Positions 14,481 through 25,689 are shown, counted from the first letter of the stretch. The stretch is 64,000 nt of DNA from Brassica napus (GCF_020379485.1 NC_063436.1:38197512-38261511), one strand, 5' to 3'. Translations and numbers: made by a program. The notes: generated by a model from the sequence alone, not told the origin.

Positions 14481-16129
14481 TATAATTAACGTTTTTGACA
14501 CTTTTTGTTGTTTAAGGTTTCAAGATCCATTGTTTATGCAAGAGGTTATGATTTATAGGAAAGAGAAACATAGATCAATGTTAGAGGAACTGGAAGCTCT
14601 CCCTATCCTAACCGTATAAAGGCTTATAGATTATTGGGTTTAGGAACTCTCTTCTGATCTGCTGCACTTGCTCAAGCAAAGAGACAGTAACAACATTTTG
14701 TACTTAATTGGAGAAGTACATTTATAGTGGGTTAAGGAGGAGCTGATTCAGGACTTTCAAAGGTAGCTTATACTTTTTTTTTTTGAATTTCAAAACCTTA
14801 GATGTTAATATGTTTTTATCTGTTTAGATAGCTGTCTAACAAAGAGGAAACATCCTAATTGTTAACAGGAGAGAGTCCATGGAGATCTCAAGCAGACTTT
14901 TAAGTGAATGGTTGTGGAGTGAACTCGCTTGTAGTTAAACTTTATATTCTAATAAATTGTATAACAATAGCAACAAAGCTCATTTTAACTTCTTTTTTTT
15001 TGAACAACTAAAGTCAGTTTATCTATCTACCAAGAATTGTTTAATTTTATATTTTGGTTAATAAATTAAGATAAATTGGTTTACTTTGTCATAACCTATA
15101 TTTTTATATTAGATAAGCAGCCAAATTAACTACTTTTACTATTTTATACACATTATAATACTTTATATACATACGTAGTTACGGTTAAATTATTATATAC
15201 TGTACGATTGTTTTACATGTAAAATAAACTTCATTAGTCTGGTCATTTTCAATTTATTGACTACTCAGATACAATTTTCAAAATAAATTTATATACATCA
15301 AAGTAATTAAAAATATATAATAACAATATATTTATGTATAACTTTTACCAATAACAATAAATTTTATTATCTAGATTTTAAATCTGTAAAAAAAATTAGT
15401 AAATTACGACAGGGTATATTGAAATCAACTTTCCAATATACATTCAGTTCCGTAAATGGAATATTCTATGTGGAATATACACATATTTTAAAAAACAGAT
15501 GTTATTAAATAGGAATATCTAACATATAAAAAATAATATCTAGCATATTTTTTAAAATGAAAGCTATTATATTTAAACTATAATAATACAATAAATAAAA
15601 TTTCAATTAAATAGTTTACTCAAGATAGACATAATAGTTGAATTTATTTTACATATAAAAACCTAGAGACATATAAATACTTTTAAAAGATAACATATTA
15701 CCTGACACAAATATTATATTTTGAAAATATACATTTATTAATAAACACAATCATACTAATTGGTTTGATTTATTATATAAATAAAATATAAAAAACTAAT
15801 TTACTATATTTTATTAATTGACAAGTATCTCATGTAACATATTATTTTGATAGTAAATTCAACTACTATACGAACAATCAATAAATATACGTACACATAT
15901 TAAAAAACCGTCAAAGAATCATATAATATTATTTATTTTAAATTGAATAAACATCCGCGGAGCAAAGTCTAGTATACATTATTAGTACTTTCTAATGTGT
16001 TTACATAGAAACATAAAACCGGAGAATTACAAATCAAAAAAGAATATGAGAAAACAGTTGACGATCCTTTGCATTAAAACGACCTGAATCAATGTATGAT
16101 GTAGCACGTTTGGCGCTAAGGGATATTGA
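14481..16129. other. AT-rich intergenic DNA, no gene recognised
   Basis: Very AT-rich, full of stop codons in all frames. The first 450 bp may be the decayed remainder of the RPA1-like gene. No inverted repeats, target duplications or tandem repeats could be delimited by eye. Confidence 0.4.
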
Positions 16130-16561
16130 AGGAGCTTCTCTGTACTATATAGTATATACGAAGCTACACTGTCTTTTTTTGTGTGGACAGTATCTTAGTG
16201 TAAATGAGAAGAGATTACTATTAGCCATACTCAGCCCATTACCTTAACTCATGACAAGCCCACTGAAGTTAAGGATGAAGTCCATAAGCAAGACACGACA
16301 AAACTCAGGCTGTCTTGCTCCTCTGGTGAAGCCGTAGACGCTCAACGTACAAGACGACAGCATGCGCAAGGCATGACCGCAACAGTCTCATTTCCAGCTC
16401 ATCAAATCATCACCTCCAACAGATTCGATTGTCTTGACTCGTGTATTAGGGCTTACTAAGTTTTGTATTAATAGGTGATGATGTAGTAGCGTTGTCTTTA
16501 AGTTGAAAGCAATAAAACGTATTCAGTAAAGCTTTTTCCTTCAGTGTTCTTGTGTTTCTCA
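16130..16561 (+). repeat. Ty1/copia 5' LTR (3' boundary clear, 5' boundary uncertain)
   Basis: The LTR must end at ...TGTTTCTCA (16561), directly before the primer-binding site. The stretch has a plausible promoter and polyadenylation region (AATAAAACG near 16511). The left end cannot be fixed because the matching 3' LTR is missing from the window, so the start given is approximate. Confidence 0.5.
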
Positions 16562-16573
16562 TGGTATCAGAGC
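16562..16573 (+). other. Primer-binding site of the copia element (initiator tRNA-Met type)
   Basis: TGGTATCAGAGC is the classic plant retrotransposon site complementary to the 3' end of initiator methionine tRNA. It follows the LTR directly and precedes gag by about 20 bp. Confidence 0.88.
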
Positions 16574-16594
16574 TCAGCAAGTAAATTATGAGCC

Positions 16595-17549
16595 ATGGCC
16601 GAAGCACCAGATCCGTTTTCTACTCCATCTTTGAGTATCTCTCAAAGCGTGACATTGAAGTTTTTCTCTACAAATTACCTTCTGTGGAAAACACAGTTTG
16701 AGTCTTTTGTTTCCAGTCAGTCTCTTCTCTGGTTCATTAATGGATCCACTCCTCGTCCTCCTCCGACCGTTGCGAAGAGAGATGGTGATGTCGTGACTGA
16801 AGAAGCAAATCCTGACTTCGTCAAATGGGTTCGTCGAGATCAACTTGTCATGGCTTGGCTGTATGGTTCTCTGTCTGAAGAAGCTCTGCGTTCTGTCTAT
16901 GGGCTCAACTCGGCTCAAGATGTCTGGTTCTGTTTGGGAAAGAAGTATAACCGTATCTCTGCTACTCGCAAACTAGATCTCCAAAGAAAGCTGCAAGGTA
17001 TGTCAAAGAAAGACAAACCTATGACTGAATATCTTAATGATGTTAAGGGAGTTTGCGACCAGCTTGATTCGATTGGTTGTCCTGTCTCTGCTCAAGAAAT
17101 GATTTATGCTGCCTTGAATTGCTTGGGTCGTGAGTACGAGTCAATCTGTACTATCATAGAGCATTCTATGGACTCAGTGTCGGATGCAAGCTTTGAGGAT
17201 GCAGTTTTTCAAAATTGTTAACTTTGATGACAAGCTTAAAGCTCAAAGCGATGCTGCTCCTACTCCTCATCTTGCCTTCCAAACTGGTCGTGGCTACTCT
17301 AACAGAGGACATGGTTATTACAGTAACAGAGGAAACATAGGTCGTGGTTCTTGCTCTTACTCTACCCGTGGTCGTGTTTTTCACCAGCAGTTCTCCAGCG
17401 CCACTTCAGGCTCAAGACCAACTTGTCAGATCTGTAATCGTGTGGGTCACACCGCTGCTCGCTGCTACAATCGCTTTGATCAAGCTTTCCCAACTCCCGA
17501 CAACCTTCACAATGCATTGTCTGCCATGACACTGTCTGATCGATCATAG
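16595..17549 (+). pseudogene. Copia gag (UBN2/retrotran_gag type) with zinc knuckle, frameshifted
   Basis: Capsid-like part of the copia polyprotein. The first frame (16595-17221) has FFSTNYLLWKTQFESF near the N terminus and a typical copia gag core (LMAWLYGSLSEE-like, KLDLQRKLQGM, MTEYLNDVKGVCDQLDSIG). Near 17215 a one-base change in a T-run shifts the frame; the rest lies in 17184-17549. It contains Gly/Arg/Ser-rich repeats (GRGYSNRGHGYYSNRG) and a zinc knuckle CQICNRVGHTAARC with intact CX2CX4HX4C spacing. A TAG stop at 17547 separates it from the protease region, a second disabling change. Confidence 0.88.
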
Positions 17550-18170
17550 TACACAGGGCAAGAATGGTATCCAGACTCGGGGGTGTCAGCTCATATCACA
17601 AACGACGGCTCTCAGTTGCAGTCTGCTCAACCATATCTTGGCAATGATCAGGTCATCGTAGGCAATGGTAACTATCTGCCGATCACTCACATTGGGTATA
17701 TTCCTCTGCATACACCGAAAGGTATACTCCCTTTAGCTGATGTCTTAGTTTGTCCAGCCATTACAAAGTCCTTACTGTCTGTCTCTAAACTCACATCAGA
17801 CTACCCATGTGAATTTACGTTTGATGATGAATGTGTACTAGTTAAGGACAAGGTGACAAAGCAGGTGATAACCCAAGGTCGACAGCATAAAGATCTCTAT
17901 GTTATGAAGGATATCCGGTTTCAAGCTTTCTATTCATCAAGACAACAAGCTGCTTGTGAGAAGATTTGGCACCAGCGGTTGGGTCATGCTCATGCGGATA
18001 TTCTTCGCCTTTTATCCAGCACTAAGTCTATCGTTTTCAATAAGTCAAGTGTTCAGTCTGTTTGTGATGCTTGTCATTTTGGGAAAAGCTGTAAACTTCC
18101 CTTTCTTACATCTGAGTTTGTATCTTCTCGTCCTTTGGAACGCATACACTGTGATCTGTGGGATCCTAGC
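17550..18170 (+). pseudogene. Copia protease and integrase N-terminal part, split by an insertion
   Basis: The frame 17583-18170 continues the polyprotein. The protease site reads DSGVSAH, where most copia elements have DSGA(S/T). Then follow a gag-pre-integrase block (LLSVSKLTSDYPC) and the integrase HHCC zinc site (WHQRLGHAHAD ... CDACHFGKSCKLPF). It stops at HCDLWDPS, where the TG...CA element 18171-24163 was inserted (duplication CTAGC); integrase resumes at 24164. Confidence 0.88.
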
Positions 18171-19751
18171 TGTTACAGGCTGGGATTCAGACTACTCAAA
18201 TGGATAGACAGAGGTTCAAGTACTCGGACTGGCCAGGACAAGCGGATGGAAATGGGGCTACTAGGCGGCTGCGATGGAGAGAGAGTTGGCCGGTTATGTA
18301 CCTGAAACAAAAGAGTAATATTTTTATGAGTTTTTATGGATTAAAATGTTGAACTGAAAGAAAACTAAATGATAAATGAAGAACAGAAGCAAATATGAAT
18401 TTTTATGGGTTTTTATATTGAATGGAAAATCTAGAACTATATGATGCAAAATGAAACAAAATAAGAGAAGGATAGAGATGGCTGATGGATTCAAGTTGCT
18501 GGACTGATGTCTCTCTCAACAAGAACAGGGGATGGAGGTGGCGTGAAGGTGGGATCTTGCTTGCTGGACTGATGTCTCTCTCAAGCCGGATCAAGGGATG
18601 GATTGAAGTGGATTTGCGGATGAATGTTTGATTGAATCTCTCAATCTGATGGATGATGGAAACGATGTGATTGACTCTCTCAATCTGTGTACTGAGCTTG
18701 TTTTGATTTGCACAAACAAACTAGACTCACGAAATCAATAGAACAACAAAGAATCTCTCTTTGAATCCTAAAGACCGATATTTTATACAAAGAACAATCT
18801 TTGATAAAAACTGAATAAACTTTTTATTAACTTGGTGATTGAGGGTCTTCTTTACAATGGACGTCTAGGAGCTTATATAAGGCTCAGAGACAAAGGTCCT
18901 AACGTTCTAAAACAAATAGATAAGGAAAAAAATCAAGCAAAGTAACAAAATCGGAAACTAGCCGTTGGAGCCTTTTGTGGGATTTTGGCTCCAAGTTAAG
19001 AATCTGATCTTTCTTGAACCTAGACGGTTTGAGAGGATAACTAAGCTTCCTGGGAACCTTCTTGATGGTCTGGAATGTGCTGAGGTCGTGCCAAATCTGA
19101 AGAAAAAAGAGCTGTTGGACATTAATGTCGGTTTGCTCCAAATAAGGTAGGTTTGAGTAAACGAGGATCCTCCTGATCCAATGGTTGCTGGTGCATGGTA
19201 TGAACTTGTTGAAATCCTCCTGGACTCCTAGAATATCTCCTGATTGGTTGAAATGATCTCCTGGTCGCCAATGTCTAGTTTGAAGCTGATTGAACCGGTT
19301 AGCTTCCAATTGAGGCAAGTGTAGAACTGGTTTGACCGGTTTTGGAGATTGGATCATAACTTCATAATTCCGTGGCTATTTCTCCTGATCTTGGGCTTTC
19401 TGGAAATCTGATAAACTCCTCTTGAATCCTATGATGGGCTTTGCTTCAGGCCGCTCCTTACTTGAGCTTAAATCGCCTTCTAAAATCGGATACTCACAGA
19501 TGGACGGGCTGAGAAACCTCTGAATTGTAAAATTCATAATGTTTTTCTCCGTGAATATTTTGGCCCAATTCTAATTGCCCTGGATTCCTTCTTGAGTGTA
19601 GAATCCATTAAAATTAGCCTCGTCATTTAAACCCTCCTGGTTTGTAAGATATGGCAAGTTTATTGCACGTATGTCCTGGCTGGCGCCTTGGCTGGTTGAG
19701 TAGGGCTTTGGGTTGACCTCCGGTTAAGCTACTGGTTTGATGGCCGCATCA
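18171..19751 (-). repeat. 3' LTR of the gag-only element
   Basis: 1581 bp, TGTTACAGGC...TGGCCGCATCA on the plus strand. It is a near copy of 22586-24163. It contains a broken version of the LTR-borne ORF (see 18899-19357). Confidence 0.92.
18899..19450 (-). pseudogene. LTR-borne ORF, interrupted copy
   Basis: The minus-strand frame 19357-18899 encodes 152 residues matching the C-terminal part of the 212-residue ORF in the other LTR (23311-23949). Just upstream, a TGG in the intact copy (EKWPRN) is TAG here, cutting the frame. Function unknown; see the intact copy. Confidence 0.6.
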
Positions 19752-19768
19752 TGCCCTCCCCCTTGACG
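19752..19768 (-). other. Polypurine tract of the gag-only element
   Basis: On the minus strand the bases directly before the 3' LTR read CGTCAAGGGGGAGGGCA, a typical plus-strand priming tract. With the primer-binding site at the other end, it fixes the element's orientation. Confidence 0.8.
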
Positions 19769-19948
19769 AATTTTCGTCCTCGAAACTGGATAGCCTGCAC
19801 CAAGATAGAGCAAGTCAGGTTTCATTCTCTCTTGAGAGTTTAGAACCTTACCTTGGTATAATTTCGGTTTGGTGATGCATGGTGCATCTGGTGGCTCTTC
19901 TTTGAGAAGATGTGAAAGGATCACGCCTCTTATATGGTTATGGACATT

Positions 19949-21171
19949 TCATCTCTTCTGGAGTGGATGGTCCTTCAAAGTTTTGGTGGTCACGTTTCTG
20001 GTCTCCATTAGAGTTGATTCTCCAAGCAACAAAAGATTATCCGGTGGGATTTCTTTGAAGCTTTCCTCTTTGAAACCTGAAAAATTCTCAACTTTCTGGA
20101 CAAAAAGCAAGTGCATTATATCTGTGTTTGGACACTGATAAAAATAATTTGAAATTTCCAGACTTACTTTGATAGCTGCCACAAGTTGAAGAATGATTTT
20201 CTTCTTTGGACAACTTGTTTTTGTTTGCTGCCTTCTTTGCAACCTTTGACCATGGTTGTTATGAACTACTTCTTGTCTTATTCCTGGATCAAAATTTTTT
20301 GGCAAAGACAAGTGTATTATACCTGTATAATCTGGTGTCTTGGGCGTTTTAATATCAGAGAAACTTACCTTAAGCTGTGGCATTTAACAACACTTAATTC
20401 AATTTTAGGCTTCCTCTTGTGAGGTGGTTCATGGCTGAGCTTATGGTCTGGTTCTTTCCATGGAACTTCAGTAAGCATATATCTTTCATTTGTTCCCCCT
20501 ATACCAAGAGAAAAAATTTCAGAATTTGTATCTAAAAGTGGTGTTAGATACTTACCTTGGTGTGATACTTTTACTACTGGTTTTGCTTCTTTAAGCAACA
20601 TGGACAGCTTTGTGTCTTGAAGCATCTTCTGGTCTACCACAAGTGTGGCGCCTGGTGGCTCCTCTCCTTTGACTTCATGCTCCTTAATTCCTGTTACAAC
20701 ACCTTTTGACAGAGACAAGTGCATTACACAAGAATTTGGAACCAATAAATCAGATTGAATAGAACTATCACTTTTCATAGATAAATCTGTTTTCTTTTCT
20801 ATTGATGTTTCTATCAATGATTGCTTAGTAGGACAAACTACAGCATAGTATCCTTTCTTATGACGTCTATAACATGTCTGGTATTTTAAATCCTCAGAGT
20901 TAGAAGACTCACCTTGGCTTGATAGTTCTTCTTTCTTTGGGTTTAAAATTTCCTTGTCTCTTGGACTTAAATCATGGACAACTTTGGATCTCAACAAGGA
21001 TGTGGAGATCGTGTATTTCTGGACCTCATGACCTGTCTTAACATCCTTTGACAAAGACAAGTGACTCATACCAGTGGGAGATAATTTATAAACAAATTTA
21101 TCAAGTATAGGACTTACCTTGGCCTTTTCTTGAAAAATCGGTTTGTCTGATTTTTCTTTGTGTCTGGCCAA
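19949..21171 (-). pseudogene. Gag C-terminal region with degenerate zinc knuckle and repeated HLSLSK motif
   Basis: Two frames (21171-20365 and 20383-19949) follow the gag core. A degenerate knuckle, CYRRHKKGYYAVVC, keeps only part of the CX2CX4HX4C pattern (second Cys is Arg, His is Tyr). A block resembling HLSLSKDVKTG recurs about four times: GMSHLSLSKDVKTG, CVMHLSLSKGVVTG, GIIHLSLPKNFDPG and a weaker DIMHLLFVQKVENF. The frame change near 20370 suggests a lesion. Highly charged, no membrane segment. Role unknown beyond being part of the gag product. Confidence 0.6.
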
Positions 21172-21198
21172 TGTGTCTTGGCTGACAAAGTTCTTCTT

Positions 21199-21825
21199 CT
21201 ACATGAACTTTTGGACCTCATAAGGTTGGGATTGATCATAGAAAACTGTGTGCCCCTGGTTTGGCCGAGTCTGATCTTGATGGCTCAAGCTTCTATGGCC
21301 TTGTTGTGGCACCACTCTCTTTGCTTCTTTGGACCCATGGCTTGAAAACCTCCTTGGGTACCTTTCTCTAATATCTGGTGTTGGAAGTGAGGATACATAC
21401 TTCCTGATCATGGCCTCTTTAAGATCTTCCCACGTTTTGATAGCCTCTCTTTGACTCTTCCATCTTGCACCATCTACACCTTTCCACCATTTGTATGCAT
21501 TTCCGGTGAGTTGTTTGATGGCATGGTTCAGCTTTTCTTTCTTTGGCACGCCATAGTATGAAAACCAATCATCAATGGTTCTTTCCCATGAGAGATAGTC
21601 ATCTGGCCAATTGCTTCCTGAAAAAGAATAAATCTGAACTTCATTAGCAGATTTAAAATCAAGATAAGAATTAGTTAAGTATTTATGAGTTGAAGAAGTA
21701 TGGTGTGGGGTGATCCATGAAGGATCTGGTGGCTTGGGCTCAACATAGACAGCCTCTGGTACATCTCCAAATCTTCTTTCTTCAAGTTGTGGTTTTTGGC
21801 CTTGTGACTTATTCCTTTTTTCCAA
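21199..21825 (-). CDS. Gag core (Retrotrans_gag-like) of the gag-only element
   Basis: 208 residues on the minus strand. The C-terminal half has the Ty3-type gag pattern: SGSNWPDDYLSWERTIDDWF, then KLNHAIKQLTGNAYKWW and TWEDLKEAMIRKYV. The N-terminal third is charged and probably disordered. It starts about 760 bp downstream of the primer-binding site. A stop and a frame change separate it from the C-terminal region (19949-21171), so this copy may no longer give a full gag. It presumably forms particles with help in trans. Confidence 0.72.
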   Translation of the reverse strand: MEKRNKSQGQKPQLEERRFGDVPEAVYVEPKPPDPSWITPHHTSSTHKYLTNSYLDFKSANEVQIYSFSGSNWPDDYLSWERTIDDWFSYYGVPKKEKLNHAIKQLTGNAYKWWKGVDGARWKSQREAIKTWEDLKEAMIRKYVSSLPTPDIRERYPRRFSSHGSKEAKRVVPQQGHRSLSHQDQTRPNQGHTVFYDQSQPYEVQKFM

Positions 21826-22568
21826 CTGAGAAATCTTATCATTGAGCTCTTGTATAGCTATTAGCTGTTGGCTCAGTGTGGCCTCTAGGGTTTGGCCGTG
21901 TGCTTATCTTACCATTGCTCCCTGAAATCAATCTCAAAGATCAAGTGAAGTATGGGAAGTTTTGGTCGAGCATAAGAACAATGAACAATGCAAAACTATT
22001 TTAAACTAAACCGAGAAAAATGCAAGCATGAACCGATATGAAGTAACTATGCAACAAATAATTTTTTTTCTGGTTTTCATTGTTCTAACACTGATATTTT
22101 TTTTTGAATTTTCTTATGCAAGTAACCGAAAATGGAAACAACTATGTATACTAGAAGTCTAGAACCTAAAATGATATAAACTAAGCTGAATGATTTTTTT
22201 TAATGCAAATAACAGACTTATGAAACAAATATGGTATGCACGAAATTAATAAAATGCTAGGCCTTTTTATTTTTATTTTTATGCAAGATTCTAACAAGAA
22301 ACAAATATGGAATGAAGATTTTTTTTTTAAATGAATGCACTAAATCTAAAAATGGCAAGTGGAGCTGGGGAATGAATGCAAACACAATATGAGATTTCTT
22401 TTTCAAATTTTCGTGAATCAAATGCAAGAAATCTTCTCTTTTGTTTTTCTTTTCTTAAGAACAATAACAATTCAAAAACTGTTTTTATGGCTTTTTGATT
22501 TAATGATGAACCAAATGCAAGCAAGTATGAATGATGCAAGGATAGAATGGACCTGACTCAAGAACCTT
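21826..22568. other. Leader region of the gag-only element
   Basis: AT-rich sequence between the primer-binding site and gag of the minus-strand element. It has several poly(T) runs and AAATGCAAG-like short repeats. No ORF matches a known family. Confidence 0.5.
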
Positions 22569-22585
22569 TCGGCTCTGATACCAAA
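22569..22585 (-). other. Primer-binding site of the gag-only element
   Basis: On the minus strand the bases next to the 5' LTR read TTTGGTATCAGAGCCGA, containing TGGTATCAGAGC (initiator tRNA-Met type). The AAA offset from the LTR end is normal for this class. Confidence 0.85.
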
Positions 22586-24163
22586 TGTTACAGGCTGGGA
22601 TTCAGACTACTCAAATGGATAGACTGAGGTTCAAGTACTCGGACTGGCCAGGACAAGCGGATGGCAATGGGGCGACTAGGCGGCTGCAATGGAGAGAGTT
22701 GGCCGGTTATGTACCTGAAACAAAAGAGTAATATTTTTATGAGTTTTTATGGATTAAAATGATGAACTGAAAGAAAACTAAATGATAAATGAAGAACATA
22801 AGCAAATATGAATTTTTATGAGTTTTTATATTGAATGAAAAATCTAGACCTATATGATGCAAAATGAAACAAAATAAGAGAAGGATAGAGATGGCTGATG
22901 GATTCAAGTTGCTGGACTGATGTCTCTCTCAACAAGAACAGGGGATGGAGGTGGCGTGAAGGTGGGATCTTGCTTGCTGGACTGATGTCTCTCTCAAGCC
23001 GGATCAAGGGATGGATTGAAGTGGATTTGCGGATGAATGTTTGATTGAATCTCTCAATCTGATGGATGATGGAAACGATGTGATTGACTCTCTCAATCTG
23101 TGTACTGAGCTTGTTTGATTTGCACAAACAAAATAGACTCACGAAATCAATAGAACAACAAAGAATCTCTCTTTGAATCCTAAAGACCGATATTTTATAT
23201 AAAGAACAATCTTTGATAAAAACTGAATAAACTTTTTATTAACTTGGTGATTGAGGGTTTTGTTTACAATGGATGTCTAGGAGCTTATATAAGGCTCAGA
23301 GACAAAGGTCCTAACGTTCTAAAACAAATAGAAAAGGAAACATATCAAGCAAAGTAACAAAATCGGAAACTAGCCGTTGGAGCCTTTTGTGGAATTTTGG
23401 CTCCAAGTAAAGAATCTGATCTTTCTTGAACCTGGACGGTTTAAGGGGATAAATAAGCTTCCTGGGAACCTTCTTGATGGTCTGGAATGTGCTGAGGGCG
23501 TGCCAAATCTGAAGAGAAAAGAGCTGTTGGACATTAATGTCGGTTTGCTCCAAATAAGGCAGGTTTGAGTAAATGAGGATCCTCCTGATCCAATGGTTGC
23601 TGGTGCATGGTATGAACTTGTAGAACTCCTCCTGGACTCCTAGAATATCTTCTGATTGGTTGAAATGATCTCCTGGTCGCCAATGTCTAGTTTGAAGCTG
23701 ATTGAACCGGTTAGCTTCCAATTGAGGCAAGTGTAGAACTGGTTTGACCGGTTTTGGAGATTGGATCATAACTTCATAATTCCGTGGCCATTTCTCCTGA
23801 TATTGGGCTTTATGGAAATCTGATAAACTCCTCTTGACTCCTATGATTGGCTTTGCTTCAGACCGCTCCTTACTTGAGCTTAAATCTCCTTCTAAAGTCG
23901 GATACTCGCAGATGAACGGCATGAGAAACCTCTGAATTATAAAATTCATAACTTATTGCTCCGTGAATATTGTGGCCCAATTCCAATTGTCCTGGACTCC
24001 TTCTTGATTGTAGAATGCATAAAAATTAGCCTCGTAATTTAAACCCTCCTGGTTTGTAAAATATGGCAAGTTTATTCCACGTATGTCCTGGCTGGCGCCT
24101 TGGCTGGTTGAGTAGGGCTTTGGGTTGACCTCCGGTTCAGCTACTGGTTTGATGGCCACATCA
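22586..24163 (-). repeat. 5' LTR of the gag-only element
   Basis: 1578 bp, TGTTACAGGC...TGGCCACATCA on the plus strand. It carries the open version of the LTR-borne ORF (23311-23949). Confidence 0.92.
23311..23949 (-). CDS. LTR-borne ORF, 212 aa, unknown function
   Basis: An unusually long open frame for an LTR, in the element's sense direction. Features: Lys/Arg-rich, no membrane segment, blocks such as HWRPGDHFNQ, FYKFIPCTSNHWIRRIL and YSNLPYLEQTDINVQQLF. It does not match a known retroviral domain that I recognise. The copy in the other LTR keeps the C-terminal 152 residues but has a nonsense change upstream. It could be an env- or accessory-like remnant pulled into the LTR, or a chance ORF. 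No start context or splice evidence favours expression. Confidence 0.4.
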   Translation of the reverse strand: MNFIIQRFLMPFICEYPTLEGDLSSSKERSEAKPIIGVKRSLSDFHKAQYQEKWPRNYEVMIQSPKPVKPVLHLPQLEANRFNQLQTRHWRPGDHFNQSEDILGVQEEFYKFIPCTSNHWIRRILIYSNLPYLEQTDINVQQLFSLQIWHALSTFQTIKKVPRKLIYPLKPSRFKKDQILYLEPKFHKRLQRLVSDFVTLLDMFPFLFVLER

Positions 24164-25256
24164 CTAGCCCAGTGATTTCTAATCAAGGTTTCAAGTTCTA
24201 TGTTATATTCATTGATCATCACACACGGTTCACTTGGTTCTATCCTTTAAAGACGAAATCTGATTTTTACTCTGTGTTTGTGTGGTTTAAACATCGTGTG
24301 GAGAATCAATTTGAATGTCACATACAACAGTTTCAGTGTGATGGTGGAGGGGAGTTTATCAGTAAGGAGTTTCTCACACTGCTGTCTCAAGCCGGCATTC
24401 AACAGATAATCTCTTGTCCTCATACCCCTCAGCAAAACGGTTTGTCTGAGCGAAAACATCGACACTTGACTGAGCTAGGCCTCACTATAATGTTTCATGC
24501 GCGTGTTCCACAACAGTTTTGGGTCGAAGCCTTCTTTACCGTAGTGTTCCTCATAAATCTGTTGCCATTAACTGCTCTTCCTGACAACAAGAGTCCGTTT
24601 CAGCTTTTACATAACTCTGCTCCAGTGTATACAGTTTTAAGAGTTTTTGGCTGCAAGTGCTTTCCCTCTTTGCGTCCTTACATGCAGAATAAGCTCGATC
24701 CCAAGTCTCTTGCATGCGTTTTTCTGGGTTACAATGAGAAGTACAAAGGCTATCGTTGCTTCTACCCCCCCTACAGGAAGGGTTTTCATCAGTCTCCATG
24801 TTTTATTCGATGAAACCTCCTTTCCTTTTGAAAACTTGTACATCAAGTATCACACAAATACAAACTCCAAACTTCTCAATGCCTGGAGAGATGCTCATCT
24901 TGCTCCTCAGGTTGTCTCCTCTGATCAGGATTCTCCTAATGACGAAGAGTTTCCTCCAGCTCCAGTGCCGATTTTCACCACACCAGCTGCTCCAGAGGTG
25001 GTTTCTCCTCCTGCATCCCCTGTTCTTTCTGATCATCAACACTCTGATGATGAGGATCCACTCCCAGAAGCTCCAATTGCTGAACCACCTCCTCTTCATC
25101 ACATGACTACACGAGCTCGCACAGGCATCATCAAACCAAACCCACGCTATGCCTTAATCACAGTAAAAGATGAGTTCACCGAACCAAAGTCTCTGAAAGT
25201 TGCGTTACAACACCCTGGTTGGAACAAAGCAATGGGCGTTGAAATGGACAGTATTT
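24164..25256 (+). pseudogene. Copia integrase core and C-terminal region, truncated before RT
   Basis: Integrase resumes with SNQGFKFYVIFIDHHTRFTW. The DDE-type core has the second Asp in FQCDGGGEF and the Glu in PQQNGLSERKHRHL, followed by FWVEAFFTVVFLINLLP and the GKC..FGCKCFP-type end. A frame change near 24775 (a run of C at 24766-24771) leads to 24820-25256, a Pro/Ser-rich linker (PLPEAPIAEPPPLHHM, TTRARTG) and [12 protein letters not shown], the usual entry to copia RT. The sequence then breaks off into gypsy sequence at about 25257; copia RT, RNase H and the 3' LTR are absent. Confidence 0.88.
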
Positions 25257-25687
25257 CACTGATATCCTCCCATTAAGTAATAGTGTATCATCTGCTGCCA
25301 CATGATAGCCACTTGGGTTTGGACCTTCTTGACTCTTGACTTCCTCAATAATTCTCTTTAACTTTTCATCATGTTGTTGCTCATATCTGATCCGTGCGAG
25401 TAAACCCGCCTGGTTTATTGCATGCATGCCTAATGGCTCACTTGGCTCTCCTTCAATTACCCATAAAGTCATCAACTTAAGTTCACTTGATAACGCTTTC
25501 ACTTCCTTTCCAACATTAGATGCCAACTTTCTACGACTTAGTGCATCTGCGACCACATTAGCTTTGCCTGGATGATATTGAATCTTCAGGTCGTAATCCG
25601 CCACAAACTCCATCCATCGCCTCTGTCGAAGGTTCAGATCAGGCTGTGTGAACAAGTACTTGAGACTCTTAGGATTCAACACCCATT
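25257..25687 (-). pseudogene. Ty3/gypsy RNase H end and integrase start, fragment
   Basis: The minus strand reads [35 protein letters not shown] and [10 protein letters not shown], the highly conserved end of gypsy RNase H, followed by a degraded linker into the integrase N terminus ([13 protein letters not shown]). Both ends are abrupt: copia sequence on the left, a LINE on the right. It may belong to the gypsy element whose RT lies at 29264-38113, but the intervening part is missing, so this is not shown. Confidence 0.85.
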
Positions 25688-25689
25688 GC

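Larger units (their letters stand above)
18171..24163 (-). mobile_element. LTR retrotransposon with gag but no pol (TR-GAG-like), 5993 bp, inserted in copia integrase
   Basis: Two long LTRs (18171-19751 and 22586-24163), TG...CA ends, and the 5-bp duplication CTAGC at 18166-18170 and 24164-24168. Orientation is minus: the primer-binding site lies next to the right LTR and the polypurine tract next to the left LTR. The 2.8-kb interior carries only gag-type coding; no protease, RT, RNase H or integrase motif was seen, so it must depend on enzymes from elsewhere. The LTRs are similar but show scattered substitutions and small indels. Removing it restores the copia integrase frame. Confidence 0.9.

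Noticed and set aside
24551..25102. Minus-strand and alternate plus-strand ORFs over copia integrase
   Set aside because: Overlap a clear integrase frame; codon shadows.
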